A DNA stretch of 64,000 nucleotides from Streptomyces anulatus (lineage in GTDB: Bacteria > Actinomycetota > Actinomycetes > Streptomycetales > Streptomycetaceae): the NCBI RefSeq assembly GCF_014650675.1, contig NZ_BMVK01000010.1, positions 229,497-293,496 of the forward strand, in the 5' to 3' direction. Shown here piece after piece: positions 53,001 to 62,533 of this stretch; position 1 is the stretch's first letter; each line of letters starts with the position of its first letter. The notes under the pieces are model-generated. The model was given only the letters and a program-made list of their open reading frames with translations. It was not told where the DNA came from and ran no database searches. Both the position numbers and the translations under genes were made by a program.

Positions 53001-53345
53001 GAGAGATCACTTGAAGCCCGAAGACGGCCCGAGGGAGGCGCGCATCGGCCACCGCCGCGACCTCGTCCGACCGGCCCCGCAGCACAACCTTCTGACCGTC
53101 GATGTCGGTGAGGGTGTACTCGTACTCGGTGAAGCCGGTCATGCCCGTGTGGCGCAGGTTGTTCTGGAGGACCGTCGTGCTGTCGTAGGGAACGGTGTGC
53201 ACGCGAAGTTTTGAGCGGCGGTGAGGCCGTGCTCGTACAGGTCCAGCTGGAAGCCTTGGTTCCTCTTCGACCCACGGGAACCGTAGTCGTCCCAGGTGGA
53301 TTCGGCGCGAACACGAGCTTCACCGACCGATACACGCGGGCGGAG
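53001..53345 (-). pseudogene. DUF6585-like protein remnant
   Basis: Fragments in two frames read RVYRSVKLVFAPNPPG, then KRNQGFQLDLYEHGLTAA, then VPYDSTTVLQNNLRHTG, YEYTLTDIDGQKVVLRG. Together these match the DUF6585 core, but frameshifts lie near 53203 and 53290 and the C-terminal half is absent. The gene is certainly non-functional if the sequence is right. Confidence 0.75.
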
Positions 53346-53562
53346 CGGCCCACGCTTCCGGCGCGCACGAGCACTCCCATCGCGACGCGTTCCGGTCGAT
53401 CACGGTGGCCGAACGGACCCTGGACCGCGCGATCAGCAGCTCGGAGGCGGTCGTCGGCAAGTACCTCCAGCCGTACGCTGCTGCTCCGGATCTCCGGCCT
53501 GCGCGTCGTCCCCGGAACGCCGTGGCCGTCCCGCCCCGAACGAGCCGAGAAGGGCGGGGCGG

Positions 53563-53964
53563 CTACCACTTGACCTGGTGGAAGCCCATCGTGCCGAAGG
53601 TCGTGATGTCCATCGCGTAGCTCCACAATGCGTACCGCTGCTGATCGGTACGGCGATAGGTCCTGCCGAAACCGTTGTCGAGAATCTCGGTCCAGCCGTC
53701 GCCCTGTCCGTAGTGCGCGAACAGCCGGTCATTGCGCCGCGATGCGTCCTCCACGGACTCCGCCGGGGTCCGGTAGATCACCTCATGCAGCCGGCCATGC
53801 CAAAGAGTGAGAAGCAGCCGGCCGCCGTCGACCACGTACGTGTCCGTGAGCGCGTCGGGAGCGTTCTCGTGAGGGAACGACGACTCGAGTTCGCCGGGGA
53901 TCCGCACTTCGTCAGCGGCGCACAGCAACTCCAGCAACGGCAGGTCATCGGTGAGGCAGCCCAT
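53563..53964 (-). CDS. Unknown protein, 133 residues
   Basis: Starts at ATG 53964 (MGCLTDDLPLLELLCAADEV) with AAGGTGG upstream. It contains GGRLLLTLWHGRLHEVIYRTP and RRNDRLFAHYGQGDGWTEIL, and ends GFHQVKW. No family recognised; small, soluble and lying near other orphan genes, it could be an immunity protein or a stray orphan. The first 17 bases from the start are repeated at 55520-55536 (see findings). Confidence 0.7.
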   Translation of the reverse strand: MGCLTDDLPLLELLCAADEVRIPGELESSFPHENAPDALTDTYVVDGGRLLLTLWHGRLHEVIYRTPAESVEDASRRNDRLFAHYGQGDGWTEILDNGFGRTYRRTDQQRYALWSYAMDITTFGTMGFHQVKW

Positions 53965-54106
53965 GAGGGGCCACCTTAGGGCGTGTCCCCGTTCTTCCGC
54001 TTGCAGCAGCGACGCGTTCTGGAGCAGGCCCAACAGTGCCAGTACGAGCTGTGCGACGGGGACAGGCTGCTCCACCTCCTACTTGCACATGGTCGACAAT
54101 GAGCGC

Positions 54107-54700
54107 ATGGACGTCCCTGATCTGCTCGAATCAGCCTCCCTGCTGGTCCCGGCGGAGACCGCCACTGAGAACGACATCACGGTGCAGGACATCTGGGACT
54201 ACCTCGCCCACGACGAGTGGGAGATCGCCCTGGGCCTGCTGGAGGAACTCGGGGACGGCCGCTCGATCCCTCCGGCGCTTTGGGAGAAGCTCGCCGAAGC
54301 GGCTGAACAGCTCCGGATGGAGCGGAGCGCGGCCTGGTGCCATTGGCGGTGTGCCGAGATCCGTAATGGCGTGATCCGAGCAGAGCTGACGCTCCGCCCT
54401 GCTGGCGAGGGCCGACGCACAACACCGATCTCCGGCACCGGAGTTCTGCGCCCTATGTGGGACATCGGGGATCTCTCGCCCACCGGTGAACGTGCGGTCA
54501 GCATCGCCGCGCTCTGGGTTGAGAACATGCCCATCCTGGAGCCCGGCGGGCAGGCCTCGGTTCGCCTCGTGCCCCTCACCTCGTCCCACTGGACGCACGT
54601 GCGTCCCGGCCAGCGGATCACGATGCACGAGGGCCGGTCCGTGGCCGGGACCGCAGCCGTTTCGGAGGTTCATCGCCCTGCAGCCGTGCCCGGAGAGTGA
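54107..54700 (+). CDS. Unknown conserved actinomycete protein
   Basis: 197-residue protein. VQDIWDYLAHDEWEIALGLLEELGD and LRMERSAAWCHWRCAEIRNGVI form a helical N-terminal half (quoted in part). The C-terminal half (VLRPMWDIGD, ASVRLVPLTSSHWTHVRPGQRITMHEGR) resembles the beta-barrel that ends elongation factor Tu. Start ATG 54107 is preferred, ATG 54089 possible. No function assigned. Confidence 0.75.
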   Translation: MDVPDLLESASLLVPAETATENDITVQDIWDYLAHDEWEIALGLLEELGDGRSIPPALWEKLAEAAEQLRMERSAAWCHWRCAEIRNGVIRAELTLRPAGEGRRTTPISGTGVLRPMWDIGDLSPTGERAVSIAALWVENMPILEPGGQASVRLVPLTSSHWTHVRPGQRITMHEGRSVAGTAAVSEVHRPAAVPGE

Positions 54701-54794
54701 CGTGGCCGGGCACGGCTGCAGCGTGCCGACAGGCAACGGTGCCGGCTCGGGCGGGATGTCCGGGCAGGCTGCAGGGGGAGTGTCGAAGACGTCG

Positions 54795-56680
54795 ATCTGC
54801 TCGCATGAGTACGGTCAGGGCCGCGACGGTCATGTCCAGGCAGCGGTCCATCAGGATGCCCACGGGCCGGCCGCTGCTGCCGGTGCGGAATAGTTGGTGG
54901 GCGAGCCTATCCGCCCGCAGCGCCCAGTTCCTCGTAGGTGAGCTGCCGGTCGTGCTAGAGGGCCGCGGGTGCGTGCGGGGTGCGCCGCCGCTGGGCCTCG
55001 AACGTCGCCTGGACCGGCGGCGGGTAGGCAGGGCGGGCGGCACATGCGCAGGTCCGGGTGACCACGTCGTACTCGTCCGAGCTCAGCAGCGGCGCCTCGG
55101 CGAGCGGCCGGTCGGGGTCGGCGCGCACGGAGGCCAGCATCGTGCGGTAGCGGTCGGCGATCCTGCGGGCGGTGGCCGGGGCGTACAGGCCCGTGGCGTA
55201 GTCGAGGAACCTGCGGAAAGCCTCGCTCTCGGCCGTGAGGTCGAAGCACAGATCGAACGTGGCCGTCCCGGAATGCGCGTACAGCCGTTCGGCCGTGGCG
55301 CCCGGCAGATTCAGCCCGGATTCGGGGCTGTCGTCGACTTGGACGACCGTCGGGAACAGCGGGAATCTGCCGGGCTGCCCTGCCGTGGCGGTACGCCGGA
55401 CCGGCTCGCCGAAGGGAACGACGCGGTGCCGGACCAGATCGAGGACTTCGGGCCGCGCCGAGCGGACGAGATCCCGGAACGAAAGGTCGGCGCCCACGGC
55501 GAAGCGCAAGGGCATCAGGTCGGTGAGGCAGCCCATCACGGAGTCGAGGCCGGTGTTCCCTCGGAGGGACACGGGGTGCCGACGACGATGTCGTCACCGG
55601 TGCCGTGACGGTGGAGCAGAGGGACTGCCGCGGCCGTGAGAACGGTGAACGGCGTGGTGCGTGCGGCCCGGACGAACCGGCGTACGGCGCTGGTGACGTC
55701 CGCGTCGAGACGGAAGGCGATACGCGCCCCGTCCGTACTGAGCTCGGCGGGCCGGGGCCGGTCGGACGGGATCGTGCTGAGGTCCGGCACGCCGGTCAGC
55801 CGCTCCGTCCGGTTGTTGGAGGTGGTCCTCGTTCAGCGGGGTGTTGCGTTGGGCGTCCGCGTAAGTGCCGAGCTGCAGCGGTGGCGGAGCCGCCTCGGCG
55901 CCGGTGTCCGGCTGCCGCCGGGCCGGGAAGAAGCGGCTTAACTCCCGGTCCAGGAAGGCCAGTGACCAGTCGTCGATCACCAGATGGTGCAACAAGAACG
56001 GCCAGCACCCAGTCGTCGTCCGACAGGCGCAGCAGCGTCGACCGCAGTGGTCCGTCAGCCGGATCGAGCGGTTCCGCCGCGAGGGCGGCGAGCGGCTCGC
56101 CGAGGTCTGCGTCGGTCACACGCTCGCGGACGACCGGACGACCGGGCGGCAGGAAGTCACCGTGACGTGTTGCACCGGAACCCCGTCCTCCATGAGAAAC
56201 CGGCTGCGCAGCGACTTGTGCCGCTCGATCACGTCGAGGAGCGCGCCCTCGACAGCGTCCGGGGCGACAGCACCGCGCAACCGGTATGCCCACAGCACTG
56301 TGTAGCAGAAACGCCCCCGACAACGCGTCGTTGATCCATATCGCCTCCTGCTCACCGGGCATCCGGTGGGCGGTGGTGTGACCGGCGGGCGTGTGCGAGG
56401 AGCCGGCGGCGGGCGGAGGAGTCATGAGCCGCTCCGTTCCACGGGGCGGACACCTCCGCGGCGACATCGGCCACGGCGTGCTCGCTTACCGGTTCCGGGT
56501 AGGCGACGACCTCGCACGGTCGTGCACCGCATGACGAGGCGGCCGCTGAGGGCGACCATCGCTTGGACCGCGGTCAGGGAGTTGGTGCCGTGGATCAGCA
56601 GGAAGGCGTCGTCGCCGAAGTCGGCGTGTCCGAGCGCCTGCTCCCAGCACTTCCGAATCGCGGCCTGCATCTCACCCCGG
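54795..56680 (-). pseudogene. Nonribosomal peptide synthetase remnant (PCP-C-A)
   Basis: In order on the minus strand: a carrier domain with DDAFLLIHGTNSLTAVQAMV (Ser for phosphopantetheine, 56600); a condensation domain split over several frames, with RLRGAVAPDAVEGALLDVIE, the HHLVIDDWS active-site motif (HHxxxD, about 55990) and NTGLDSVMGCLTDLMPLRF; and the start of an adenylation domain, VQATFEAQRRRTPHAPAAL, HDRQLTYEELGA, then ADRLAHQLF. At least five frameshifts, an in-frame TAG at 54955 and loss of the rest of the A domain inactivate it. Confidence 0.85.
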
Positions 56681-56739
56681 GTTTGGGCATGACGTTCTGT
56701 TCCTGTGTCATGAGTAGGCGGTTCTCCTTGCGGTTCAGG

Positions 56740-58104
56740 TCAGACGGAACGGGACAGGGGGTCGGCGAGGCTGCCGCTGCGCTGAAAGAAGAAGCCCGCT
56801 TGTGCGACGACGAGCAGGGTGTTGGCGGTGAGCAGGGCGAGCCACAGGGCGGTCAGCCCGCCCAGGGCCGAGAGGGGAGCGGCGGCCAGCGCCAGCAGGC
56901 CGTAGCAGGCGGCGAAGGCGAAGAGACTGGGCACGGTGTTCCTGATCGCGACGAGCCCGAAGCCGCAGACCGCCTGCAGTGCGTCGGTGACCGCCACCAG
57001 GAGCAGAAGGGGGAGCAGGATCAGCAACTGGTGCCGAACGTCGGGATCATGGGTGAAGAAGGACAGCACCGGAACACGCAGCATGGCCAAGGCGACTCCG
57101 AGGAGGACCACGGCAACGAGTGCGGTCATGACTCCCGCGCGCACCGCGGCGCGAAGCCCTCGGACGTCCTTGGCCTTCAGGTAGGGCGCCATCAGAGGGA
57201 TGATGGCTTGGCCGATGGCGACGGCAGCGGTGAACATGAGGCTGGCCAGGGACACGGCGATGCTGTGTGCGGCGGCACTCACGGTGCCGACCCGGGCGGC
57301 GGCGATGGCCAGCACACCGAGAACGGCGAACTTGATCAGCACGGTGGCCGCGAGCGGTACGCCCACACCGGCCAGTCTGATCAACGCCCTGGCGTGCGGT
57401 CGGCCGGGGCTGAGCGACCGGCCTGCCAGAACCGCGGGCCTGCGCAGCCCCCAGTGCGCCACCAACGCGCTGATCAGGCTCGACACCAGCATGGCGATCC
57501 CCGCGCCGAGCAGTCCGAATCCGTCGAACGAGCCGATGCCGTTCACGAGCGTCAGGGAGAGCACCACGGCCGCGGCGGTGCCGGTCGTCCCCGCCCGCAT
57601 CACGAGCTTGGAGTGGCCGAGCCCCACCAGGGTGGAGGTGGCCGCGTTGCCGACGGCTGCCACGAGGACGCTGGCCGCCATCAGTACCGGGAGCGGGCCC
57701 AGTTCTGACAGCGTCTGCTGCGGAACGCCGGAGGCGAGGCCGATCAGAGGCACCGCGCCGACGGCCAGGGCGCCCAGCAGTCCGGTGACGATACCCAGCC
57801 ATATGCTGTCGCGCACCACCGGCACCAGAGCGTCGGGATCGTCGTCGTGCGCCGCCACGAAGGGCATCACCCCGCGCATGGTTCCGGCGACGGTAGCGGT
57901 GGCCGGTACGTACACCGCCATCGTGAGCGCGAACGCGGCCAGTGTCGCGGTGGAGTGCCGTCCGAGCACGACGGTGTCCACCAGACCGCCCACGGTCGAC
58001 GCCAGCATGGTCAGGTAGAGGGGCAGAGCGGTCGAGATGGTACGTCCGACCATCCCGCGGCCCGGGGCGTCGGAGGGCGGGGTGGCTTCCCGGGTCAGCC
58101 CCAT
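56740..58104 (-). CDS. MATE-family efflux transporter
   Basis: 454-residue antiporter with about twelve helices in two halves. Motifs: LPLYLTMLASTVGGLVDTVVLG (quoted in part), SLASLMFTAAVAIGQAIIPLM and the second-half IAIRNTVPSLFAF-type block. CAGGAGG precedes ATG 58104. It lies directly upstream of the NRPS remnant on the same strand, so it was probably the export gene of that cluster and is the only part that still looks intact. Confidence 0.9.
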   Translation of the reverse strand: MGLTREATPPSDAPGRGMVGRTISTALPLYLTMLASTVGGLVDTVVLGRHSTATLAAFALTMAVYVPATATVAGTMRGVMPFVAAHDDDPDALVPVVRDSIWLGIVTGLLGALAVGAVPLIGLASGVPQQTLSELGPLPVLMAASVLVAAVGNAATSTLVGLGHSKLVMRAGTTGTAAAVVLSLTLVNGIGSFDGFGLLGAGIAMLVSSLISALVAHWGLRRPAVLAGRSLSPGRPHARALIRLAGVGVPLAATVLIKFAVLGVLAIAAARVGTVSAAAHSIAVSLASLMFTAAVAIGQAIIPLMAPYLKAKDVRGLRAAVRAGVMTALVAVVLLGVALAMLRVPVLSFFTHDPDVRHQLLILLPLLLLVAVTDALQAVCGFGLVAIRNTVPSLFAFAACYGLLALAAAPLSALGGLTALWLALLTANTLLVVAQAGFFFQRSGSLADPLSRSV

Positions 58105-58273
58105 GAGGCCTCCTGACGTACGGTCGGCCGTGATCCGGGGAGGCGCGGTGACGCCCTCACATCGTTCACCCGTTGCGCGGCGAATTCGGCGGGACGGTCG
58201 TACGGATAGAGAGGACCGTTCGGCCAGGAACATATGCTGACGCCCGCCAATGAACAACCGTCCCACGGGGACA

Positions 58274-58455
58274 TCAGCTCCTGCCCACCATCAGGTCGCC
58301 CTCTCCGCAATAGACGCAGAGTGGCACGTCCAGTACGTCCTTGGAATCGTCCGGATAACTCTTCAGGATGGTCAGGTCCATGCGGAGGAGACTGCTCAGA
58401 TAGTCCAGGAGCTCCAGTTCGTCGAGGACCTCCGGCGGGGTTCCCCGAGTTCGCG
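58274..58455 (-). pseudogene. Type II thioesterase C-terminal fragment
   Basis: The frame ending at 58274 reads TPPEVLDELELLDYLSSLLR then DLTILKSYPDDSK and VPLCVYCGEGD, which matches the GGTPPEVL-to-GGxDD part of GrsT-like thioesterases that edit NRPS products. The N-terminal half with the catalytic serine and the final histidine are missing. It runs in one direction with the MATE and NRPS genes. Confidence 0.65.
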
Positions 58456-58743
58456 CAGGAAACCGACGAGATGCTCCTGCGTGCGCAGATTCAGAAGCAG
58501 GAATCCGCGCTCGATGTCCGGGCGGGCGAGACGCTCTTTGATCACCGCGGTAGTGACCTCGTCCGGTAACAGTAGACCGGCGCGTATGTGCGTGTGGGTG
58601 TTTTGGCCGAGTTGGGTGTCCTGGTCGATATGCTCACGAAACAGGTCACCAGTGGAAATGTGGGGGATCGACAGATGCGCGGCAAGGCGCACTGCCAGCG
58701 TTCCCTTGCCAGTCCCGGGAGGCCCGATCAGGAGGGCGCGCAT
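58396..58743 (-). pseudogene. Adenylate kinase N-terminal fragment fused to thioesterase sequence
   Basis: 115-codon frame. MRALLIGPPGTGKGTLAVRL is the adenylate-kinase P-loop, STGDLFREHI the AMP-binding motif and AGLLLPDEVTTAVIKERL the next conserved block, about 88 residues in all. The DGFPRT region and the lid are absent; instead LNLRTQEHLVGFLRELG, which fits a type II thioesterase, follows and then frameshifts. It looks like a deletion junction between two genes. Confidence 0.7.
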
Positions 58744-58952
58744 CGATGGGGGACCCCTTCGTCATGCATGGCCCGGGATCGGTCCCGGGCCATGCAGCCG
58801 TGACCGAACGCTAGCGCCGCTCCGCACCGAGGCGCGATACGGCGTATCTAAAACACGGCCTAGCTCTTGGACGAAGCAGGGCATGGCCGCCCACGGCTGG
58901 TTCCTGGAGAAGAAGCCGTCCAGCTCCGACTGACCTAGGTCCTCTTCGGTGA

Positions 58953-59342
58953 CATGGCGGTGCGTTCCTACAAGCACAAGGGCCGCTGGGACAAGCCGAA
59001 CGGGACATCCGCCGCGCCGGGCAGACGCTGGCGGAGCTGCGCCTGGACCTGGAGGACTTGGTCGTAGTGCAACTGCCTGCGTATCACGCCTGCGGGGAGA
59101 GTGATCCGGAGGAGTTGTCTCGTACAGAATGGCGACGGTGCCTGATGTCGTGGATGCGCGGCCGGGCCCGTGAGAAGGCGCTGTGCGAGGGGCGCCCGTA
59201 TGAGGAGTGGAGCGACAGCGACCTGCGGATCGGGGACAACGGGCCCCCGGAGGGCTGGACTGGGAGGAGTTCGTTGCGGCGAGCAACCGCGACCGGCACA
59301 CGCGGACCATGGGCGGCACCCGCCTGCTGGAACTGAACTGCT
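58953..59342 (+). pseudogene. Broken hypothetical gene
   Basis: Successive frames read MAVRSYKHKGRWDK, then RRAGQTLAELRLDLEDLVVV and EWRRCLMSWMRGRAREKALC, then DWEEFVAASNRDRHTRTMGG. Together they make one ~125-residue protein with two frameshifts (near 59005 and 59258). Family not recognised. Confidence 0.6.
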
Positions 59343-59647
59343 GACTTGGTCTGGGAAGGAGTGGCAGCTGCCCGGGCCTGCATCGAGCTCCTGGACCGCT
59401 GGGCGCACGGCGAGTAAGAGCTGGTCAACTGGCCAGGGTCTGCTCCTCGTGCGGCCTCAAGGGCATCTGGTGGGGCGGCTGGCGGTCCTCCATCAGCACG
59501 GGTACGTGACCCCGCGCCCGCCGTGCTCCGGAGCCGCGTTCCAGTCCTATACCGGCCACCTGCGCGGAGTACCGTACGGAACGGTCCGCTGGCGCACCCG
59601 GCTCGACGACTACCTGTGCCGCTCTGCAAGGAACGCCAGGCGACGTT
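59343..59647. other. Intergenic or decayed 305-bp stretch
   Basis: No frame with family features; lies between two pseudogenes. Confidence 0.4.
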
Positions 59648-60165
59648 CTAGGGCAACTGCCCTGAGCGCAGCAGCCCGTACAGGTCGGCGGCCACCCGCA
59701 GCGCCTCGCGCCGCTCACCGCCGTAGGTATCGGTCCGCAGCGCGCGTACGGTCCCCTCGGCGTCGTGGATCAGGCCGGGCAGGAGGGCCTCGGCGCCGGT
59801 GAACCGTGTGGGCGAGTTCTGCCAGACCTTCCACGCCTGCTCCACCCGGTCCCGCAACTCGTTCGCGGGCGAAGGGCGGAGGGACGCGTCCTTCCGTTGC
59901 AGCAGCGCCTGCACCACGGCCGCGCCGCCGGTCACGGCCGGCTCGGTCTTGCCGGTGGTGCGTCATCGTCGCCCAGCAGCGTCCCGACCGCGACGCCGAG
60001 TTCGGCGGCGAGCTTGGCCAGCACGTCCCCCGAAGGCTTCTTCCGGCCCCGTTCGGCAGGTCCGTCAAAACGCCTGCATCGTCGGGCCGTTCACCCAGCG
60101 TAGAGCGGTCCGGGCCTTGCGCTGCCCGCCTCACCCCAAGGTGTGACACCGTGGCCCTGGCCATG
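59648..60165 (-). pseudogene. XRE-family regulator remnant
   Basis: One frame reads GRKKPSGDVLAKLAAELGVA with TLLGDDDAPPA (end of an XRE HTH), and another reads AWKVWQNSPTRFTGAEALLP with DLYGLLRSGQLP (the C-terminal domain). The N-terminal HTH is interrupted by a stop and frame changes, and the C-terminus ends early. Confidence 0.65.
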
Positions 60166-60364
60166 TGCTGTCCGGGGTCTGGGAGGTGGCTCTATCGAGC
60201 AGTAGCGACGTCACCTCTCGATGAGTTTGGGAGGCGCCCAGATCCGCGGTCGGGCGATGTTGATGTATTTGGGAGGCATGAGGGCTACTGCCACGACTCC
60301 TGCTGACTCATCAGCACGCGAGTACGTGCCGAGGGTCCCGCCGCGGTTGGCGGACCACACCCGC

Positions 60365-60682
60365 TCAGCACGCCAAAGTGCCCTGGTGGAAGTACAGGCG
60401 CCAGCCCGTTCCGGTCATACGCCACAGGGAGCTCCGCCATACTCGGCGCCCGTTGTTGTCTGCGAAGTACGTCAGGTGAACAAGGCCCGGAGCGAGTACG
60501 TCCCCGGACATCTCGCTGACCTTGACCGGAGACTCCGGGGCCACGGAACCGGCACTCGTCACCGCGAGAATCGATGCTGCGTCCCAGCGTCTGCCGGACG
60601 CTCCGATCTCGGTGAAGTCGGGGTCAAGAAGCTGCAACACCAAGGAGGGCGAGGCGCGCACGGCGGGGTCGAGAAGCCGCAA
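60365..60682 (-). CDS. DUF4440/NTF2-like protein, possibly 5'-truncated
   Basis: 105 codons from a TTG at 60682. LLDPAVRASPSLVLQLLDPDF, FTEIGASGRRWD and RSSLWRMTGTGWRLYFHQGT match DUF4440 proteins. In-frame sequence continues upstream as ENERAVQAAIEAELRLLDP, but no start codon with a ribosome-binding site is found, so the true start may have been lost. It may be a pseudogene. Confidence 0.6.
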   Translation of the reverse strand: MRLLDPAVRASPSLVLQLLDPDFTEIGASGRRWDAASILAVTSAGSVAPESPVKVSEMSGDVLAPGLVHLTYFADNNGRRVWRSSLWRMTGTGWRLYFHQGTLAC

Positions 60683-60783
60683 CTCCGCCTCGATAGCCGC
60701 CTGAACTGCTCGCTCATTCTCGTCTGCCGTGAACGAACCCTACGGACGCTGATGGCGGCCGCGATGACATCCTCGACCTGGCC

Positions 60784-61218
60784 GTGGTGCTGGCAGCGGA
60801 GTACGGCCTCGCGGTCCGGGTCTGGCTCGGACCCGGGTGCCAAGTGATGCGGGAACGTGGCCTGCCGGTCACCGGCAATATCCGGCCTGTCGCCGAGGTC
60901 AAGCTCCAAGTCTTCGGGCTCGACACCCACATCCGGTTCCCGAACCGCGGTTACGGTGAGGACCACGACGACCGCGCCGAGCTGGTCCGTACCGCCATCG
61001 CACGCACCCGTTCGGCCACGGGCGCCGACGTCGTCCCGGCCGACGTCCTGCTTGTCGGAGACACACCCGCAGATGTAGCTGCCGGACGTGCGGCCGGCGA
61101 TCCCGTACTGGCTGTCGCGACTGGTCGTACCTCGGCCGCGGAACTGGCTGATGCCGGGGCCACCGCGACGATCCGCGATCTGCAGGACGCCGCCCCGTTC
61201 CACGGCCTGCTTCGCTGA
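60784..61218 (+). pseudogene. HAD-family hydrolase C-terminal fragment
   Basis: EVKLQVFGLDTHIRFPNRGYG, DDRAELVRTAIARTRS and LLVGDTPADVAAGRAAGDPV are the C-terminal HAD motifs (the last with the metal-binding GDTPAD). The N-terminal catalytic DxDxT motif is absent; the first 25 residues come from an unrelated sequence. Confidence 0.7.
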
Positions 61219-61227
61219 CTGCGTCAT

Positions 61228-61440
61228 CGAGCCCGTCCGGCTGGGCTGGAGCTGCGTGATCGGCTACAACGACCAGCCGTTCGGCTACGCCTACGGAGCG
61301 CTGCTGCCCCTGGGGTCGCGATGGTGGGGCGGACTGCTCACCCAGGTTCCCGCCGACGTCACCGCTGGCGATGTTCACGACTTTGGGCGGCGTTTGTTCA
61401 CTACTTCGGACGGCACCGTGCCTTGGCACTGTTCGATTGG
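61228..61440 (+). pseudogene. GNAT acetyltransferase fragment
   Basis: VIGYNDQPFGYAYGALLPLG, GSRWWGGLLTQVPADV and a short tail resemble the middle part of a GNAT protein. The acetyl-CoA loop is missing and the frame soon loses similarity. Confidence 0.5.
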
Positions 61441-61469
61441 CCGCCGGGGTCTTGGAACTACTCGTTGAG

Positions 61470-62426
61470 TCAGGGACGGAAGGTGCGGCGATAGGTGTCG
61501 GGCGGTACGCCGACGCTGCGGTGGAAGTGGCGGCGCAAGGTGGTGGCGGTGCCCATGCCGGTGGCCGAGGCGATGGTGTCCACGGTGGCGTCGGTGGTCT
61601 CCAGCAGTTCCTGGGCGTGGCGAATGCGCTGGGCGTGGAGCCATTGCAGTGGCGTGTTGCCGGTGAGGTGCTTGAAGTGGCGGCCGAGGTGGCGTGAGCT
61701 CATGCGGGCCCGGCGGGCCAGGTCCTCCACGGTCAGCGGCTGGTCCAGCCGCTCCAGCGCCCAGGGGAAGAGCTCGCCCAGGGGGTGGTTGCCCGGTGCG
61801 GGTAGCAGGGTGGCGATGAACTGGGCCTGGCCGCCGTCGCGGTGAGGTGGGATGACCAGGCGTCGGGCGATCTTGTTGGCGGTGGCCGAGCCGTGGTCGA
61901 GGCGGACCAGGTGCAGGCACAGGTCCATGGCGGCGGCCTTGCCCGCCGAGGTGAGTACGTCGCCGTCGTCGACGTAGAGGACGTCCGGATCGACGGTGGC
62001 CGCCGGGTGGCGTCGGGCCAGTTCCCGCGTGTGGGCCCAGTGTGTGGTGGAGCGCCTGCCGTCGAGCAGTCCTGCCGCGCCCAGCACGAAGGCGCCCGTG
62101 CACAGCGAGGCCACGCGGGCACCGGCCGCGTGGGCCGCACGCACCGCCTCGACCAGTTCGGCGGGCGGGTCGCGCTCGGTGTCGGCCCAGCCAGGGACGA
62201 TCACTGTGTCCGCGTGCGCGAGGTAGTCGAGCCCGTGATCGGGTTCCAGGCGGAAGCGGCCGACGCGCACCGGACCGCTCCCGCAGAGGGAGAAGTCGTA
62301 CCAGGGCTCCACGATGTGAGTCAGGTCGGCTCCGAAGACCTCGACGGCCACGGACAGTTCGTAGTGGAGCATGCCGTCGGTGACGGCCAGTGCAACAGCG
62401 GGCATGTCCGAAACTGTACGTGGCAT
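61470..62426 (-). CDS. GlxA-type AraC-family regulator (DJ-1/PfpI plus AraC HTH)
   Basis: 318-residue regulator. The N-terminal DJ-1-like domain shows ARVASLCTGAFVLGAAGLLDG (quoted in part as SLCTGAFVLGAAGLL) with the conserved cysteine, then the AraC domain with two helix-turn-helix motifs: LTVEDLARRARMSSRHLGRHF and VDTIASATGMGTATTLRRHF (quoted in part). Start at 62426 is preferred; GTG 62444 is in frame. It is divergent from the saccharopine-dehydrogenase-like gene, so it may control it. Confidence 0.9.
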   Translation of the reverse strand: MPRTVSDMPAVALAVTDGMLHYELSVAVEVFGADLTHIVEPWYDFSLCGSGPVRVGRFRLEPDHGLDYLAHADTVIVPGWADTERDPPAELVEAVRAAHAAGARVASLCTGAFVLGAAGLLDGRRSTTHWAHTRELARRHPAATVDPDVLYVDDGDVLTSAGKAAAMDLCLHLVRLDHGSATANKIARRLVIPPHRDGGQAQFIATLLPAPGNHPLGELFPWALERLDQPLTVEDLARRARMSSRHLGRHFKHLTGNTPLQWLHAQRIRHAQELLETTDATVDTIASATGMGTATTLRRHFHRSVGVPPDTYRRTFRP

Positions 62427-62533
62427 GTCGTTTCCGACGCTCACGCGGGGTGCTGCCGGAGGGACAGGATGTGGATGTCAGGCCGCAGCGGATCGACCTC
62501 GCAGCGGGCGTTCGAGTACACGGGAGCGGTCTC

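Noticed and set aside
52877..53626. 250-codon minus-strand frame over the DUF6585 region
   Set aside because: Arg/Pro-rich mixture; the protein-like pieces lie in different frames.
58396..58743. Complete adenylate kinase
   Set aside because: Only the first ~88 residues match; lid and DGFPRT parts are missing.
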